From contig BPJU01000004.1 in assembly GCA_026004775.1 (NCBI GenBank), positions 62,001-126,000 on the forward strand: a stretch of DNA of 64,000 nucleotides, in the 5' to 3' direction. This document shows positions 18,372 through 26,139 of the stretch, piece by piece. The number at the start of each line of letters is the position of its first letter. Position 1 is the stretch's first letter. This stretch comes from Pirellulaceae bacterium. Its GTDB lineage: Bacteria > Planctomycetota > Planctomycetia > Pirellulales > Pirellulaceae. A program made the position numbers and the translations under genes. The notes beneath the pieces were generated by a model. The model had not been told where the DNA came from, made no database searches, and saw only the letters and a list, made by a program, of their open reading frames with translations.

Positions 18372-18935
18372 ATGACGCAGCGCGAGCGGCTCTATCGACA
18401 GCAGATACTGCGGGAGGCCGAGGGCTACGTGGAGCTCTTGCAGTTAGCCGAGGATCGCGGTGTGCTGTCGGACGACTTGCGCGACCGGCTCGCCCAGCGA
18501 GCATTGAAGCGGTTACGCCAGACGCGCTTTGTGGGAAGGCTGTTGTCACGGGCATTGTTGTTGGAAGGTCAGGCCTTGCGGCTGATGGGGCGGTACCGCG
18601 AAGCGATCGGACCGCTGACTCGTTCCGCCGAGCTGGACAGCGAGAATATCCACGTGTGGCTCGCCTTGGGCTGGTGCTATAAACGGCTGGGAAGACTCGA
18701 TCTGGCCATCGAATCCCTGGAACAGGCGATGCCTGTTGGGAACGATGAGGCGATTGTGCATTACAATTTGGCCTGCTACTGGAGTTTGGCGGGCAATCGC
18801 GACTTGGCCTTACGTTACTTGTCCCAGGCTCTCTCGCTCGACCCGCGGTATCGGGATCTGGTGGACGACGAGCCGGATTTCAACCCGATCCGGCACGATC
18901 CTGAGTTCCAATCGATTGTGGCGTTGGGGGTCTGA
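18372..18935 (+). CDS. Tetratricopeptide repeat protein
   Basis: A soluble protein of about 187 residues with three recognisable TPR units: ALLLEGQALRLMGRYREAIG with its partner helix, VWLALGWCYKRLGRLDLAIE, and VHYNLACYWSLAGNRDLALR ending ALSLDPRYRDLVDDEPDFNPI. The final DP.F..L-type ending (DDEPDFNPIRHDPEFQSIV) is common in planctomycete TPR proteins. It has no signal peptide. It leads the co-directional run hpf-ptsN-HPr-ptsI, 130 bases upstream of hpf, but shares no evident function with it. ATG 18372 follows a GAGG stretch. Confidence 0.85.
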   Translation: MTQRERLYRQQILREAEGYVELLQLAEDRGVLSDDLRDRLAQRALKRLRQTRFVGRLLSRALLLEGQALRLMGRYREAIGPLTRSAELDSENIHVWLALGWCYKRLGRLDLAIESLEQAMPVGNDEAIVHYNLACYWSLAGNRDLALRYLSQALSLDPRYRDLVDDEPDFNPIRHDPEFQSIVALGV

Positions 18936-19065
18936 GCGTTAAGGTCCCTTGCCCGAACGCCGGTAGACAAGGTAAATTGCGACCCAGAGGTTGAGCCGGT
19001 TCGGTGGTGGCGATGCTGAGCCGGCGGGGAGAGCATCGGGTAGCTAATCTCGGAGGAATGGCTCC

Positions 19066-19407
19066 GTGCAGGTCAATCTGTCGGTAAGGCATGGGGAGCT
19101 GAGTGACGCGACGCAGCAAGTGGTGGCGGAAAAAGTCGAGCGTCTGCGGCGTTTCTTTGATCGAATCAATGCCATTGGCGTTACGGTCGATCTGGCCAAC
19201 GATTCCCATCCCGAAGTGGAATTGAATGTCTCGGTGGAACATCTGCCCGACGTGGTAGCCAAGGCCGCCGGCGGCAATGTGCTGGCGGCTCTGGATGCGG
19301 CACTGCACAAGGCGGAACAGCAGTTGCGCAAGCTCAAAGAACGGCTTATCGACGGGCACCGTGGAGGTGGGCACAAAGCCCATCCAGGAACAGGTCCAGT
19401 CGCCTGA
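19066..19407 (+). CDS. hpf: Ribosome hibernation promoting factor (HPF/RaiA family, short form)
   Basis: A 113-residue protein of the short HPF type (beta-alpha-beta-beta-beta-alpha fold). It starts MQVNLSVRHGELSDATQQVV and includes KVERLRRFFDRI and DSHPEVELNVSVEHLPDVV; it ends in the helix AALDAALHKAEQQLRKLKERL with a short Gly/His tail. The family binds the 30S A/P-site region and stores ribosomes in stationary phase. The GTG start at 19066 has GGAGG about nine bases upstream. It sits 67 bases ahead of ptsN, matching the rpoN-hpf-ptsN-HPr order of many Gram-negative bacteria, though rpoN is not here. Confidence 0.92.
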   Translation: MQVNLSVRHGELSDATQQVVAEKVERLRRFFDRINAIGVTVDLANDSHPEVELNVSVEHLPDVVAKAAGGNVLAALDAALHKAEQQLRKLKERLIDGHRGGGHKAHPGTGPVA

Positions 19408-19474
19408 CGGCCATTACGACGCTGCCCGAATCCAGTGTCGGGCCGGCCGGCGGCGCGGTGAAAGGATCCAGCCT

Positions 19475-19951
19475 ATGAAATTCAGTGATTTTATTTGTCC
19501 GGAGGCGATTCGGGCCAATTTGTCGGCTGAAGACAAGCGTGGGGTGATCGAAGAGCTTGTCGAGGCGCTGGTGGAAGCCGGGCAGGTGCGGGCTGAGGAC
19601 AAGGCGAGCATCTGTGAGGCGATTATGAAGCGCGAGGAATACGGAAGCACCGGCATTGGCCGTGGCATTGCCGTACCGCATACGAAACATCCCAGCGTCC
19701 AGAAACTGGTCGGAACGGTGGGTGTAAGTGCCGACGGGGTGGATTTCGACAGTCTGGACGGCGAAAAAGTACGGCTGTTCTTCCTGTTGGTTTCGCCTCC
19801 CGATCGCCCCGGAGACCACCTGCGGGCCCTGGAAAACATTTCGCGCCAGGTGCGTGACGAGACGTTTTGCCGGTTCTTGCGGCAATGCAAGACGGTCGAA
19901 GAGATCCAGCAGTTGTTGGAAGAAGCGGATAACAATCAGTTTGTATCGTGA
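19475..19951 (+). CDS. ptsN: PTS system EIIA component, PtsN-type
   Basis: A 158-residue EIIA of the fructose/nitrogen class. The phosphorylated histidine is His69 within GIGRGIAVPHTKHPSV. Other family landmarks are the opening ICPEAIRANLSAEDKRGVIEELVE (split here as residues 8-31), FFLLVSPPDRPGDHLRALE and a C-terminal helix with ..LQQLLEEAD-like sequence. It would accept phosphate from the HPr encoded next. No EIIB or EIIC gene lies in the window, so a regulatory role is likely rather than sugar uptake (inference). ATG 19475 has AAGGA nine bases upstream; the frame is open to 19277 inside hpf but is not coding there. Confidence 0.92.
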   Translation: MKFSDFICPEAIRANLSAEDKRGVIEELVEALVEAGQVRAEDKASICEAIMKREEYGSTGIGRGIAVPHTKHPSVQKLVGTVGVSADGVDFDSLDGEKVRLFFLLVSPPDRPGDHLRALENISRQVRDETFCRFLRQCKTVEEIQQLLEEADNNQFVS

Positions 19952-20090
19952 GGAGACGCCAAGGGAATCGCGCCTGCGGTTTTCGGTGCGCCCGTGGCCG
20001 CCGCCCGCTGCTTGTTGGCAACAAACGGGCGGCTGTGTGGGCTGACAACAACGGGGCGCGCCGCCGGAGGCTCACGGGGCGTGAGGATTG

Positions 20091-20438
20091 ATGGCCGAGC
20101 GCACGGCAATCCGAGAAGTCGTCGTCGTGGATCCACACGGGCTGCATCTGCGCGCCGCCCACCAGTTGACGGCGCGCGCCAGCCGGTTTGCCAGCCGCAT
20201 CGAATTGATCAATGGGGCCGTGCGTGCCGACGCCAAAAGCATTCTGTCGGTGATGACCTTGGGTGCTGGCCTGGGAACAAAACTGATCCTGCGTGCTGAG
20301 GGCGACGATGCCGAAGAAGCGGTCGAAGCAGTGGCACGATGGTTCAGTGACGGCTTTCCTGAGGAAGACCAACTGGCTGAAGATTCTCCCTCAAACACCC
20401 CCCCGGTGAGTCCCCCGGAAGGCCATAGTGCCAGTTGA
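20091..20438 (+). CDS. Phosphocarrier protein HPr with C-terminal extension
   Basis: A 115-residue HPr. The active-site region reads DPHGLHLRAAHQL, with His19 equivalent to His15 of standard HPr and the following Arg present; the usual Pro after Arg is Ala. AKSILSVMTLGAGLGTKL carries a serine (Ser50) at the position phosphorylated by HPr kinase in other bacteria. Standard HPr is about 88 residues; this one adds about 25 Pro/Ser/Glu-rich residues after the last helix (DQLAEDSPSNTPPVS). It lies between ptsN and ptsI, 82 bases before the latter, and shuttles phosphate between them. The ATG at 20091 follows GTGAGG; a TTG just before it opens the frame. Confidence 0.92.
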   Translation: MAERTAIREVVVVDPHGLHLRAAHQLTARASRFASRIELINGAVRADAKSILSVMTLGAGLGTKLILRAEGDDAEEAVEAVARWFSDGFPEEDQLAEDSPSNTPPVSPPEGHSAS

Positions 20439-20520
20439 AGCTTGCTGCCAGCGCGCTCCCGTGACGCCGGCCCGTCGGGCAGCCGATTCCTGATCCGGCG
20501 ATCGATCACGCGGAGTCATC

Positions 20521-22251
20521 ATGATTACGCACATGGGGATCCCGGTTTCACCGGGCGTGGCCATTGGTGAAGCTCTGGTTCTGGACCAGGAGCGGATCCG
20601 CATCCCACGCAGGTTTGTGTCGCGCGATGCGGTCGAAGAAGAACTGGAGCGCCTGCGGCGGGCCGTCGACCAGGTGGCCGACGACATCAGCCAAAATCGC
20701 GATCTGATCACGGCCGAACTGGGCGAACAGTACGGCGCGATCTTCGCCGCTCATCTGGCGATGCTCCGCGACCCGACGTTGCAACAGTCCTGGGAACGGC
20801 TGATTCGCCAGGAATACTATTCGCCGGAGCACGCCGTCAGCTCCACGCTCCGCAAATACGCAGCGGTCTTCGAGCGGATGCCGCAGCGCTATCTGGCCGA
20901 ACGCGCCCACGATGTGCTCGATCTGGAACGTAGCCTGCTGCGGCGGCTGCTGGGCCTGCGTCGCGAAGAGCTCACGCAAATCAACACGCCCGTGGTTGTG
21001 CTGGCTCATGACCTTACCCCCAACGAAACCGCATCACTGGACCGAACCAAAGTGCTCGGCTTTGCCACCGAAATCGGCGGGGCAGGCGGCCATGTGGCGA
21101 TCGTCGCCCGAGCCTTGGAGATCCCGGCCATCGTGGGAGTGGGACCTTTTCTGGCGGAAGTCGAGCCGGGCGATCTGGTGATCGTCGACGGCGATTCCGG
21201 CCAACTGATCCTCCGTCCCGATCCGGCCACCCGCGAACATTATCAGCAACAAGCCGACAAGGCTCGTACCTTGGCACGCGGCTGGGAACGCCACTGCCAC
21301 GAACCGGCCCTGACGCTCGACCAGCAGCATGTCCAGGTACACGCCAATATCGAATTCCCCCGGGAAGTGGAAGTGTGTCTGGAACGAGGGGCCGACGGGA
21401 TTGGCCTGTATCGGACCGAGTTTCTCTATCTGTCGGGCGATCACGAACCGAATGAAGAAGAGCATTTCCAGGCATACCGAGAAGTGGCCCAGCGGATGGC
21501 CGGCCGGCCGGTCGTCATCCGCACGTTGGACCTGGGTGCCGACAAATTGGGCGGCTCATATGCCGACTACCAGGAACCCAACCCGTTTCTGGGACTGCGC
21601 AGCATCCGCCTGTCGCTGCGCCACATGCCGCTGTTCCGGTGCCAATTGCGAGCCATCTTGAGGGCCAGCGCTTACGGCAACTTGCGCATCATGTTCCCGA
21701 TGATCGCCACGGTCAACGAGCTGCGCCGCGCCAAGGCCGTGTTGGCCGACGCTCAAGAAGACCTGGCCGAACAGGGGGTGCCGTTTTCCTGGCCGATCCC
21801 GGTGGGGATCATGATCGAGGTTCCCGCCGCCGTCCTGATGCTCGATCAGCTTCTGCCGGAAGTCGATTTCGTCAGCATCGGCACCAACGACCTGGCTCAA
21901 TACGTGCTGGCCGTGGATCGCAGCAACCGGGAAGTGGCCGACTTGTACCGGGAAACCGATCCGGCCGTCATCCGGCTCATCGACACCACCGTCCGGCAAT
22001 GTCAAGCCCACGGTAAGGCGGTGAGCCTGTGCGGGCAGATGAGCGCCAACCCGCTCTGCACGCCGTTGTTGATCGGCTTGGGCTTGCGGGCGCTTTCCGT
22101 GCCGCCCGCCAACATTCCGGAGATCAAACATGTGTGCCGCAGTGTCTCGGCTGCCGACTGCCAGAAACTCGCCCAACGCGTCCTCCAGATGGAGTCCGCT
22201 CGTGAGGTGGAGCACTGTTTGCGAGAAGAATTGAAGAAGATTCGTCCTTGA
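20521..22251 (+). CDS. ptsI: Phosphoenolpyruvate-protein phosphotransferase (PTS enzyme I)
   Basis: A 576-residue enzyme I, full length, catalysing PEP + HPr to pyruvate + phospho-HPr in the cytoplasm. The swivelling domain starts GIPVSPGVAIGEALVL. The phospho-His is in EIGGAGGHVAIVARALEIPA. The PEP-binding barrel shows GIGLYRTEFLYL, NPFLGLRSIRLSL, MFPMIATVNELR, VGIMIEVPAA, VSIGTNDLAQYVLAVDR and the catalytic Cys motif SLCGQMSANP (usual form CGEMAGD). It ends with a family-typical helix, and its stop overlaps the next ATG by one base (TGATG). ATG 20521. Without permease genes nearby, it probably serves a regulatory phosphorelay with HPr and PtsN (inference). Confidence 0.96.
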   Translation: MITHMGIPVSPGVAIGEALVLDQERIRIPRRFVSRDAVEEELERLRRAVDQVADDISQNRDLITAELGEQYGAIFAAHLAMLRDPTLQQSWERLIRQEYYSPEHAVSSTLRKYAAVFERMPQRYLAERAHDVLDLERSLLRRLLGLRREELTQINTPVVVLAHDLTPNETASLDRTKVLGFATEIGGAGGHVAIVARALEIPAIVGVGPFLAEVEPGDLVIVDGDSGQLILRPDPATREHYQQQADKARTLARGWERHCHEPALTLDQQHVQVHANIEFPREVEVCLERGADGIGLYRTEFLYLSGDHEPNEEEHFQAYREVAQRMAGRPVVIRTLDLGADKLGGSYADYQEPNPFLGLRSIRLSLRHMPLFRCQLRAILRASAYGNLRIMFPMIATVNELRRAKAVLADAQEDLAEQGVPFSWPIPVGIMIEVPAAVLMLDQLLPEVDFVSIGTNDLAQYVLAVDRSNREVADLYRETDPAVIRLIDTTVRQCQAHGKAVSLCGQMSANPLCTPLLIGLGLRALSVPPANIPEIKHVCRSVSAADCQKLAQRVLQMESAREVEHCLREELKKIRP

Positions 22252-22955
22252 TGCAAATTCCCATGCGCTGTCGCTACCGCATCCGGTTCGCCAAGATGGG
22301 TGACCTGCGCTGGATCGGCCACCACGATCTGGCTCGGATGTGGGAGCGCATTTTCCGCCGGGCGGGAGTCGCTTTAGCGATGAGCCAGGGCTTTCACCCC
22401 AAAGCACGGATCAGTTTCCCCGTCTCGCTGCCACTGGGGATGGTTGGATGCCGCGAGTTGCTGGAAGTGGAGCTTACCGAGGCGATCGATCCGGAGGAGC
22501 TTCGCCGGCGGCTTGCGGCTCAAGCCCCGGAAGGTCTGGCCGTGCTGTCGGTAGAAGCGCTCCCGCCGCAAGCGCCCAAGGCCCAAGTGGCCGCCACCTG
22601 GTATGAACTGGTTGTACCGGAGCTGTGCCGAGCCGAGACGGCCGTGCGCGTCGAACAACTGCGCACTGCCGTCCGATGGCCCTACCAGCGGCGCGAAGAC
22701 CAGCGGTGGATCGACATCCGGGCTGATCTTCTGCACCTGGAATGGGATGGACAAAAACTGGTATTCGCTTTGCGGCATCACCACCATGCGGCCACGCGCC
22801 CCAGGGATCTTTTGGACGTGCTGGGCTTGGATGCCCAACAGACCTCAGGCTTGGTGATCTACCGCACCGACGTTGAGCTTGCGCCGCGCGAGCCTGACGA
22901 GACATCTCTTGCAAGAAAGGAACACCCGTTGCATGAAAAAAGAAATGCTCATTAA
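22251..22955 (+). CDS. DUF2344 / TIGR03936-type radical-SAM-associated protein
   Basis: A 234-residue protein matching the family often called radical SAM-linked protein: RYRIRFAKMGDLRWIGHHDLARMWERIFRRAG, AMSQGFHPKARISFPVSLPLG (shown in parts), LEVELTEAIDPEELRRRL. The family frequently follows, or is fused to, a radical SAM enzyme and often precedes RNase E/G and ribosomal protein L21 genes, exactly the order downstream here. No radical SAM gene precedes it in this window; ptsI does, overlapping by one base. It overlaps the RNase G gene by 23 bases, so the three genes are likely co-transcribed. The biochemical role is unknown. Confidence 0.85.
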   Translation: MQIPMRCRYRIRFAKMGDLRWIGHHDLARMWERIFRRAGVALAMSQGFHPKARISFPVSLPLGMVGCRELLEVELTEAIDPEELRRRLAAQAPEGLAVLSVEALPPQAPKAQVAATWYELVVPELCRAETAVRVEQLRTAVRWPYQRREDQRWIDIRADLLHLEWDGQKLVFALRHHHHAATRPRDLLDVLGLDAQQTSGLVIYRTDVELAPREPDETSLARKEHPLHEKRNAH

Positions 22956-24525
22956 CGTGGCCCAACCCGAAGAGTGTCGGATTGCCATCGTCGAGGATGG
23001 CGTCCTGGAGGAGCTTTATATCGAACGAGCCAGCCAGGACAACTATGTGGGAAACGTCTACAAGGGTCGGATAGTCAATCTGGAACCGAGCATCCAGGCC
23101 GCCTTCGTCGATTTCGGCGTCGGGCGGAACGGTTTCCTGCACATCAGCGACGTGGAGCCTCAGTACTTCCGCCAAGCCGGCATCGATCCGGCGGAGATAC
23201 GCGATGAGAACTCGACACCGGGCCGCCGCTCGCGACCCGGCGCGCGGCCGCGCGTCAAACCGCCCATTCAGGATATCTTCAAACGCAGCGATGAAGTGCT
23301 GGTACAAGTGATCAAGGAAGGGATCGGTTCGAAAGGTCCCACACTCTCGACTTACATCAGCATCCCCGGACGCTATCTGGTGCTGATGCCGGCTCTGGGC
23401 CGCGTCGGGGTCTCCCGCAAAATCGAAGACGAGCAGCTCCGCCGTAAACTCCGGGAAATGTTGCTGGAACTGGAGCCGCCGCCAGGCCTGGGATTCATCG
23501 TCCGCACGGCCGGCCAGGACCGAAGCCGGTCGGAATTGTCGCGAGACCTGGCGTACCTGCTGCGGTTGTGGAAGGTAATCGTCAAACGTATCCGCAACCA
23601 AAGTGCTCCCTGTGACATTTACGAAGAAAGTGACATGATCATCCGCACGATCCGCGATATTTTCACGGCGGATGTCGATACCATTCTCGTCGATGAATAC
23701 CAGGCTTACGAACGGGCTCGAGAATTCCTCCAGCTCGTCATGCCTCGCTACGTCGACCGGTTGCATTACTACGACGGCAAAGAGCCGCTTTTCCACCGCT
23801 ATAAGCTGGAAGAGGAAATTGCCAAGATCCACCAGCGGAAAGTGCCTTTGAAAGAAGGCGGTTCGATCGTGATCGATCCGACCGAGGCGCTGGTGGCGAT
23901 CGATGTGAACAGCGGCAACTTCCGCGTCGAAGACGATGCGGAAGAGACGGCTTACCGGTTGAACCTGGCGGCGGCCAAAGAAATCGCCCGACAACTGCGG
24001 CTCCGCGATCTGGGCGGCGTGATCGTCAACGACTTTATCGATATGCGCAAGGAAGAGCACCGCCGCGGCGTGGAACGCGCTCTGCGCGAAGCCCTGCGGC
24101 GAGATCGAGCCCGCACCAAGATCTTGCGCACCAGCCCCTTCGGCCTGATCGAAATGACTCGCCAGCGCATCCGCCCCAGCGTCAAGACCAGCGTCTACAG
24201 CGAGTGCCCCTGTTGCCAGGGGCGAGGGGTGGTCAAGACGGCCGAAAGCATGTCGATCGAAGTGATCCGCATGCTGATGCTGGCCAGCCAGCAACCGAAC
24301 GTGGCTCGAGTCACCATCCGGGTGGCCGATGAAGTTGCCGCCTACCTCAACAACCGCAAACGCAAAGATATCTCGCGCCTGGAAGAGGAAGGCCATATGA
24401 CGGTGCAGATCCTGGGAAGCGAATCGGTCTGGCCCGAACACCTGGAGATCGACTGCCGGGACGCCGAAGGCCGGGAAATCCCGCTTCCCATCCCGGGTGC
24501 CTCTTGCCAGGAAACGGCCCGGTAG
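22933..24525 (+). CDS. rng: Ribonuclease E/G family endoribonuclease
   Basis: A 530-residue RNase G-type protein without the long RNase E tail. It opens MKKEMLINVAQPEECRIAIV and has the S1 domain NYVGNVYKGRIVNLEPSIQA and FVDFGVGRNGFLHISDV. The S1 domain is interrupted by about 30 basic/proline residues (TPGRRSRPGARPRVKPP), a position where insertions occur in the family. The catalytic metal-binding aspartates are in VAIDVNSGNF and VNDFIDM, and the zinc-link cysteines in SECPCCQGRG. It cuts single-stranded RNA in rRNA processing and mRNA decay. I start at ATG 22933, inside the upstream gene, because MKKEMLIN is the family N-terminus; the frame is open to 22873. Confidence 0.94.
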   Translation: MKKEMLINVAQPEECRIAIVEDGVLEELYIERASQDNYVGNVYKGRIVNLEPSIQAAFVDFGVGRNGFLHISDVEPQYFRQAGIDPAEIRDENSTPGRRSRPGARPRVKPPIQDIFKRSDEVLVQVIKEGIGSKGPTLSTYISIPGRYLVLMPALGRVGVSRKIEDEQLRRKLREMLLELEPPPGLGFIVRTAGQDRSRSELSRDLAYLLRLWKVIVKRIRNQSAPCDIYEESDMIIRTIRDIFTADVDTILVDEYQAYERAREFLQLVMPRYVDRLHYYDGKEPLFHRYKLEEEIAKIHQRKVPLKEGGSIVIDPTEALVAIDVNSGNFRVEDDAEETAYRLNLAAAKEIARQLRLRDLGGVIVNDFIDMRKEEHRRGVERALREALRRDRARTKILRTSPFGLIEMTRQRIRPSVKTSVYSECPCCQGRGVVKTAESMSIEVIRMLMLASQQPNVARVTIRVADEVAAYLNNRKRKDISRLEEEGHMTVQILGSESVWPEHLEIDCRDAEGREIPLPIPGASCQETAR

Positions 24526-24625
24526 CTAAAAGTAAAGTTTTCCGGCACAAGACGCGGGCATGTAGGGCCGCGGCGGGCCTCCAGGCACGCTCGGCAGCAC
24601 CATAGATGTCGCGAAGGAATATCCA

Positions 24626-24997
24626 ATGTACGCAATCATCGCCGACGGCGGACGGCAGTACAAGGTTGAAGAAGGCCAGGAACTGGTGGTCGATTACCGG
24701 GAGGTTCCTCAAGGCAGCCAGTTGCGGTTCGAACAAGTGCTGGCGGTGGCCGACGAACAGGGGCTCCATTTGGGCAGGCCCACGCTGCCCGGGGCGGCTG
24801 TCGTAGCCGACGTGTTGGGGGCCCACTTCGGCGAGAAAATCTACATACAGAAATTCCGCCGCCGCAAAAACTACCGCCGCCGCACGGGACATCGTCAAGT
24901 GTACACGCGGGTGCGCATCGCCCGCATTGAAATCGCAGGCGACACGCCACTGCCCTCCGCCAGCGAAGAGGTTGCCAGTAGTGGTGCTGAGGCATAG
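24626..24997 (+). CDS. rplU: 50S ribosomal protein L21
   Basis: A 123-residue L21: MYAIIADGGRQYKVEEGQ, QVLAVADEQGLHLGRP, VVADVLGAHFGEKIYIQKFR, then the conserved basic KNYRRRTGHRQVYTRVRI. A roughly 20-residue Ser/Glu/Ala tail extends beyond the usual length of about 103. ATG 24626 has AAGGAA eight bases upstream. It follows rng by 100 bases. In most bacteria rpmA (L27) comes next; here a convergent LysR gene follows after 67 bases, so rpmA must lie elsewhere. Confidence 0.96.
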   Translation: MYAIIADGGRQYKVEEGQELVVDYREVPQGSQLRFEQVLAVADEQGLHLGRPTLPGAAVVADVLGAHFGEKIYIQKFRRRKNYRRRTGHRQVYTRVRIARIEIAGDTPLPSASEEVASSGAEA

Positions 24998-25064
24998 ATT
25001 GCGCCGCACCAACGAATAGCCATTTTTTCGGTCCGTATTGTCCGACTGAATCGCTGTCGTCGGG

Positions 25065-25958
25065 TCAGGAATCCGTTGAACTCTGGGCCAAGTACTTGTG
25101 CACGGTCTGCCGGAATGCTTCCGCTAAACGGCTTTGAAAACGATATGGATTCCATACCAGTGCTATGCGGCGGCTGGGACGTGGTTCGGCCATCAGCCGA
25201 AACACCACATTTCGGTACGGGCGGGCTTCACGAGCCATTTGCGGTACGAAGCTGATCCCGTGTCCCAACGCAACCAAAGACAGAACGGTTTCCAGTTGGT
25301 GGGCGGTTTCGACTATCAGCGGTTGTACATGCCGTTCTCGGCAAAACGCCACCACCGATTGCGTCAAGCAATGGACTTCGTCCAGTAAGATAAACGGCTC
25401 TCCCTTCAACTGTTCAACCGAAAGGGCTTGCCGGCCGTGGGCCAGCCGGTGGCTGGCCGGGACGACGAGCCACAGAGGCTCATCGACCAGCGGTTCGATT
25501 TCCAGATAACGGGCGGCAACCGGGAGGGCGACCAGCGCCGCTTGCAGCTCTCCCTCGCGGCACATTTTCAATAGTGCATCCGTGGTCTTCTCGGAGACGA
25601 TCAATTTCGCGTCGGGAAATTCGCGGCGTAATCGCTTCAGCAGCTTGGGAACCACGTAGGGGCAGATGGTCGGAATGGCACCGATGCGGAGTGTGCGCGA
25701 TACGTCCCGCGACAATTCTTGGAGGGTATCGTCGTGGAGGGCCAGCATCTGGGTCGCCCGTTCGCATAAAAGCCGCCCCGCTTCGGTCAACTGAACGCGC
25801 CGCGTTTGGCGCTCCAAGAGCGTCTGACCGAGTTCTTGTTCCAACCGGCCTATTGCCCGGCTTAAAGCCGGCTGTGTCACGCCAAGGCGTTCAGCGGCCC
25901 GCGAGAAACTTCTCTGGCGCGCCACTTCCAAAAAATAACGCAATTGCGAAATATCCAT
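25065..25958 (-). CDS. LysR-type regulator, OxyR-like (both redox cysteines present)
   Basis: A 297-residue LysR-family regulator. The N-terminal winged helix is MDISQLRYFLEVARQRSFSR..AERLGVTQPALSRAIGRLE, followed by the effector domain (from about residue 90, RIGAIPTICPYVVPKLL). The key observation is FILLDEVHCLTQSVVAFCRE: Cys197 and Cys206 are nine apart and in the same context as Cys199/Cys208 of E. coli OxyR (HCL...FC). This makes a peroxide-sensing thiol switch likely. It is divergent from a di-haem peroxidase-like gene, the classic position for a regulator and its target. The ATG at 25956-25958 fits the family N-terminus; an upstream GTG at 25979 would add seven residues. Confidence 0.88.
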   Translation of the reverse strand: MDISQLRYFLEVARQRSFSRAAERLGVTQPALSRAIGRLEQELGQTLLERQTRRVQLTEAGRLLCERATQMLALHDDTLQELSRDVSRTLRIGAIPTICPYVVPKLLKRLRREFPDAKLIVSEKTTDALLKMCREGELQAALVALPVAARYLEIEPLVDEPLWLVVPASHRLAHGRQALSVEQLKGEPFILLDEVHCLTQSVVAFCRERHVQPLIVETAHQLETVLSLVALGHGISFVPQMAREARPYRNVVFRLMAEPRPSRRIALVWNPYRFQSRLAEAFRQTVHKYLAQSSTDS

Positions 25959-26139
25959 CGTCGAATCACTTGGGCACACGCTCTCTATAACAAAAGGTAA
26001 TCAATCATATTAGTATTATGCATTGGACTTATAGATTCGCAATGCCTATGCTGCTCTTAGGGCCCGCGAAAGCGGAGTGCATTGGCCTGGGTAGGCCCTC
26101 CGTGGCCGGGCTGCTTCGGACACAGGGGAGGACCGTGCT
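25959..26139. promoter_or_regulatory. Divergent promoter region of oxyR-like and di-haem peroxidase-like genes
   Basis: An AT-rich 181-base spacer between the divergent genes. It contains ATAG-N11-CTAT at 26031-26049, a dyad of the tetranucleotides used in OxyR sites. The spacing is 11 rather than the standard 7, so it is a weak candidate operator. No firm -35/-10 pair could be assigned. Confidence 0.3.

Noticed and set aside
22474-24441. 655-residue frame on the minus strand
   Set aside because: Shadow of the RNase G and DUF2344 genes; the translation is rich in His/Asp/Gln as expected from antisense reading, and it has no start context.
26031-26049. Confident OxyR operator
   Set aside because: The ATAG/CTAT dyad has an 11-base rather than a 7-base gap and only one pair is present, so it is kept only as a weak note in the promoter entry.
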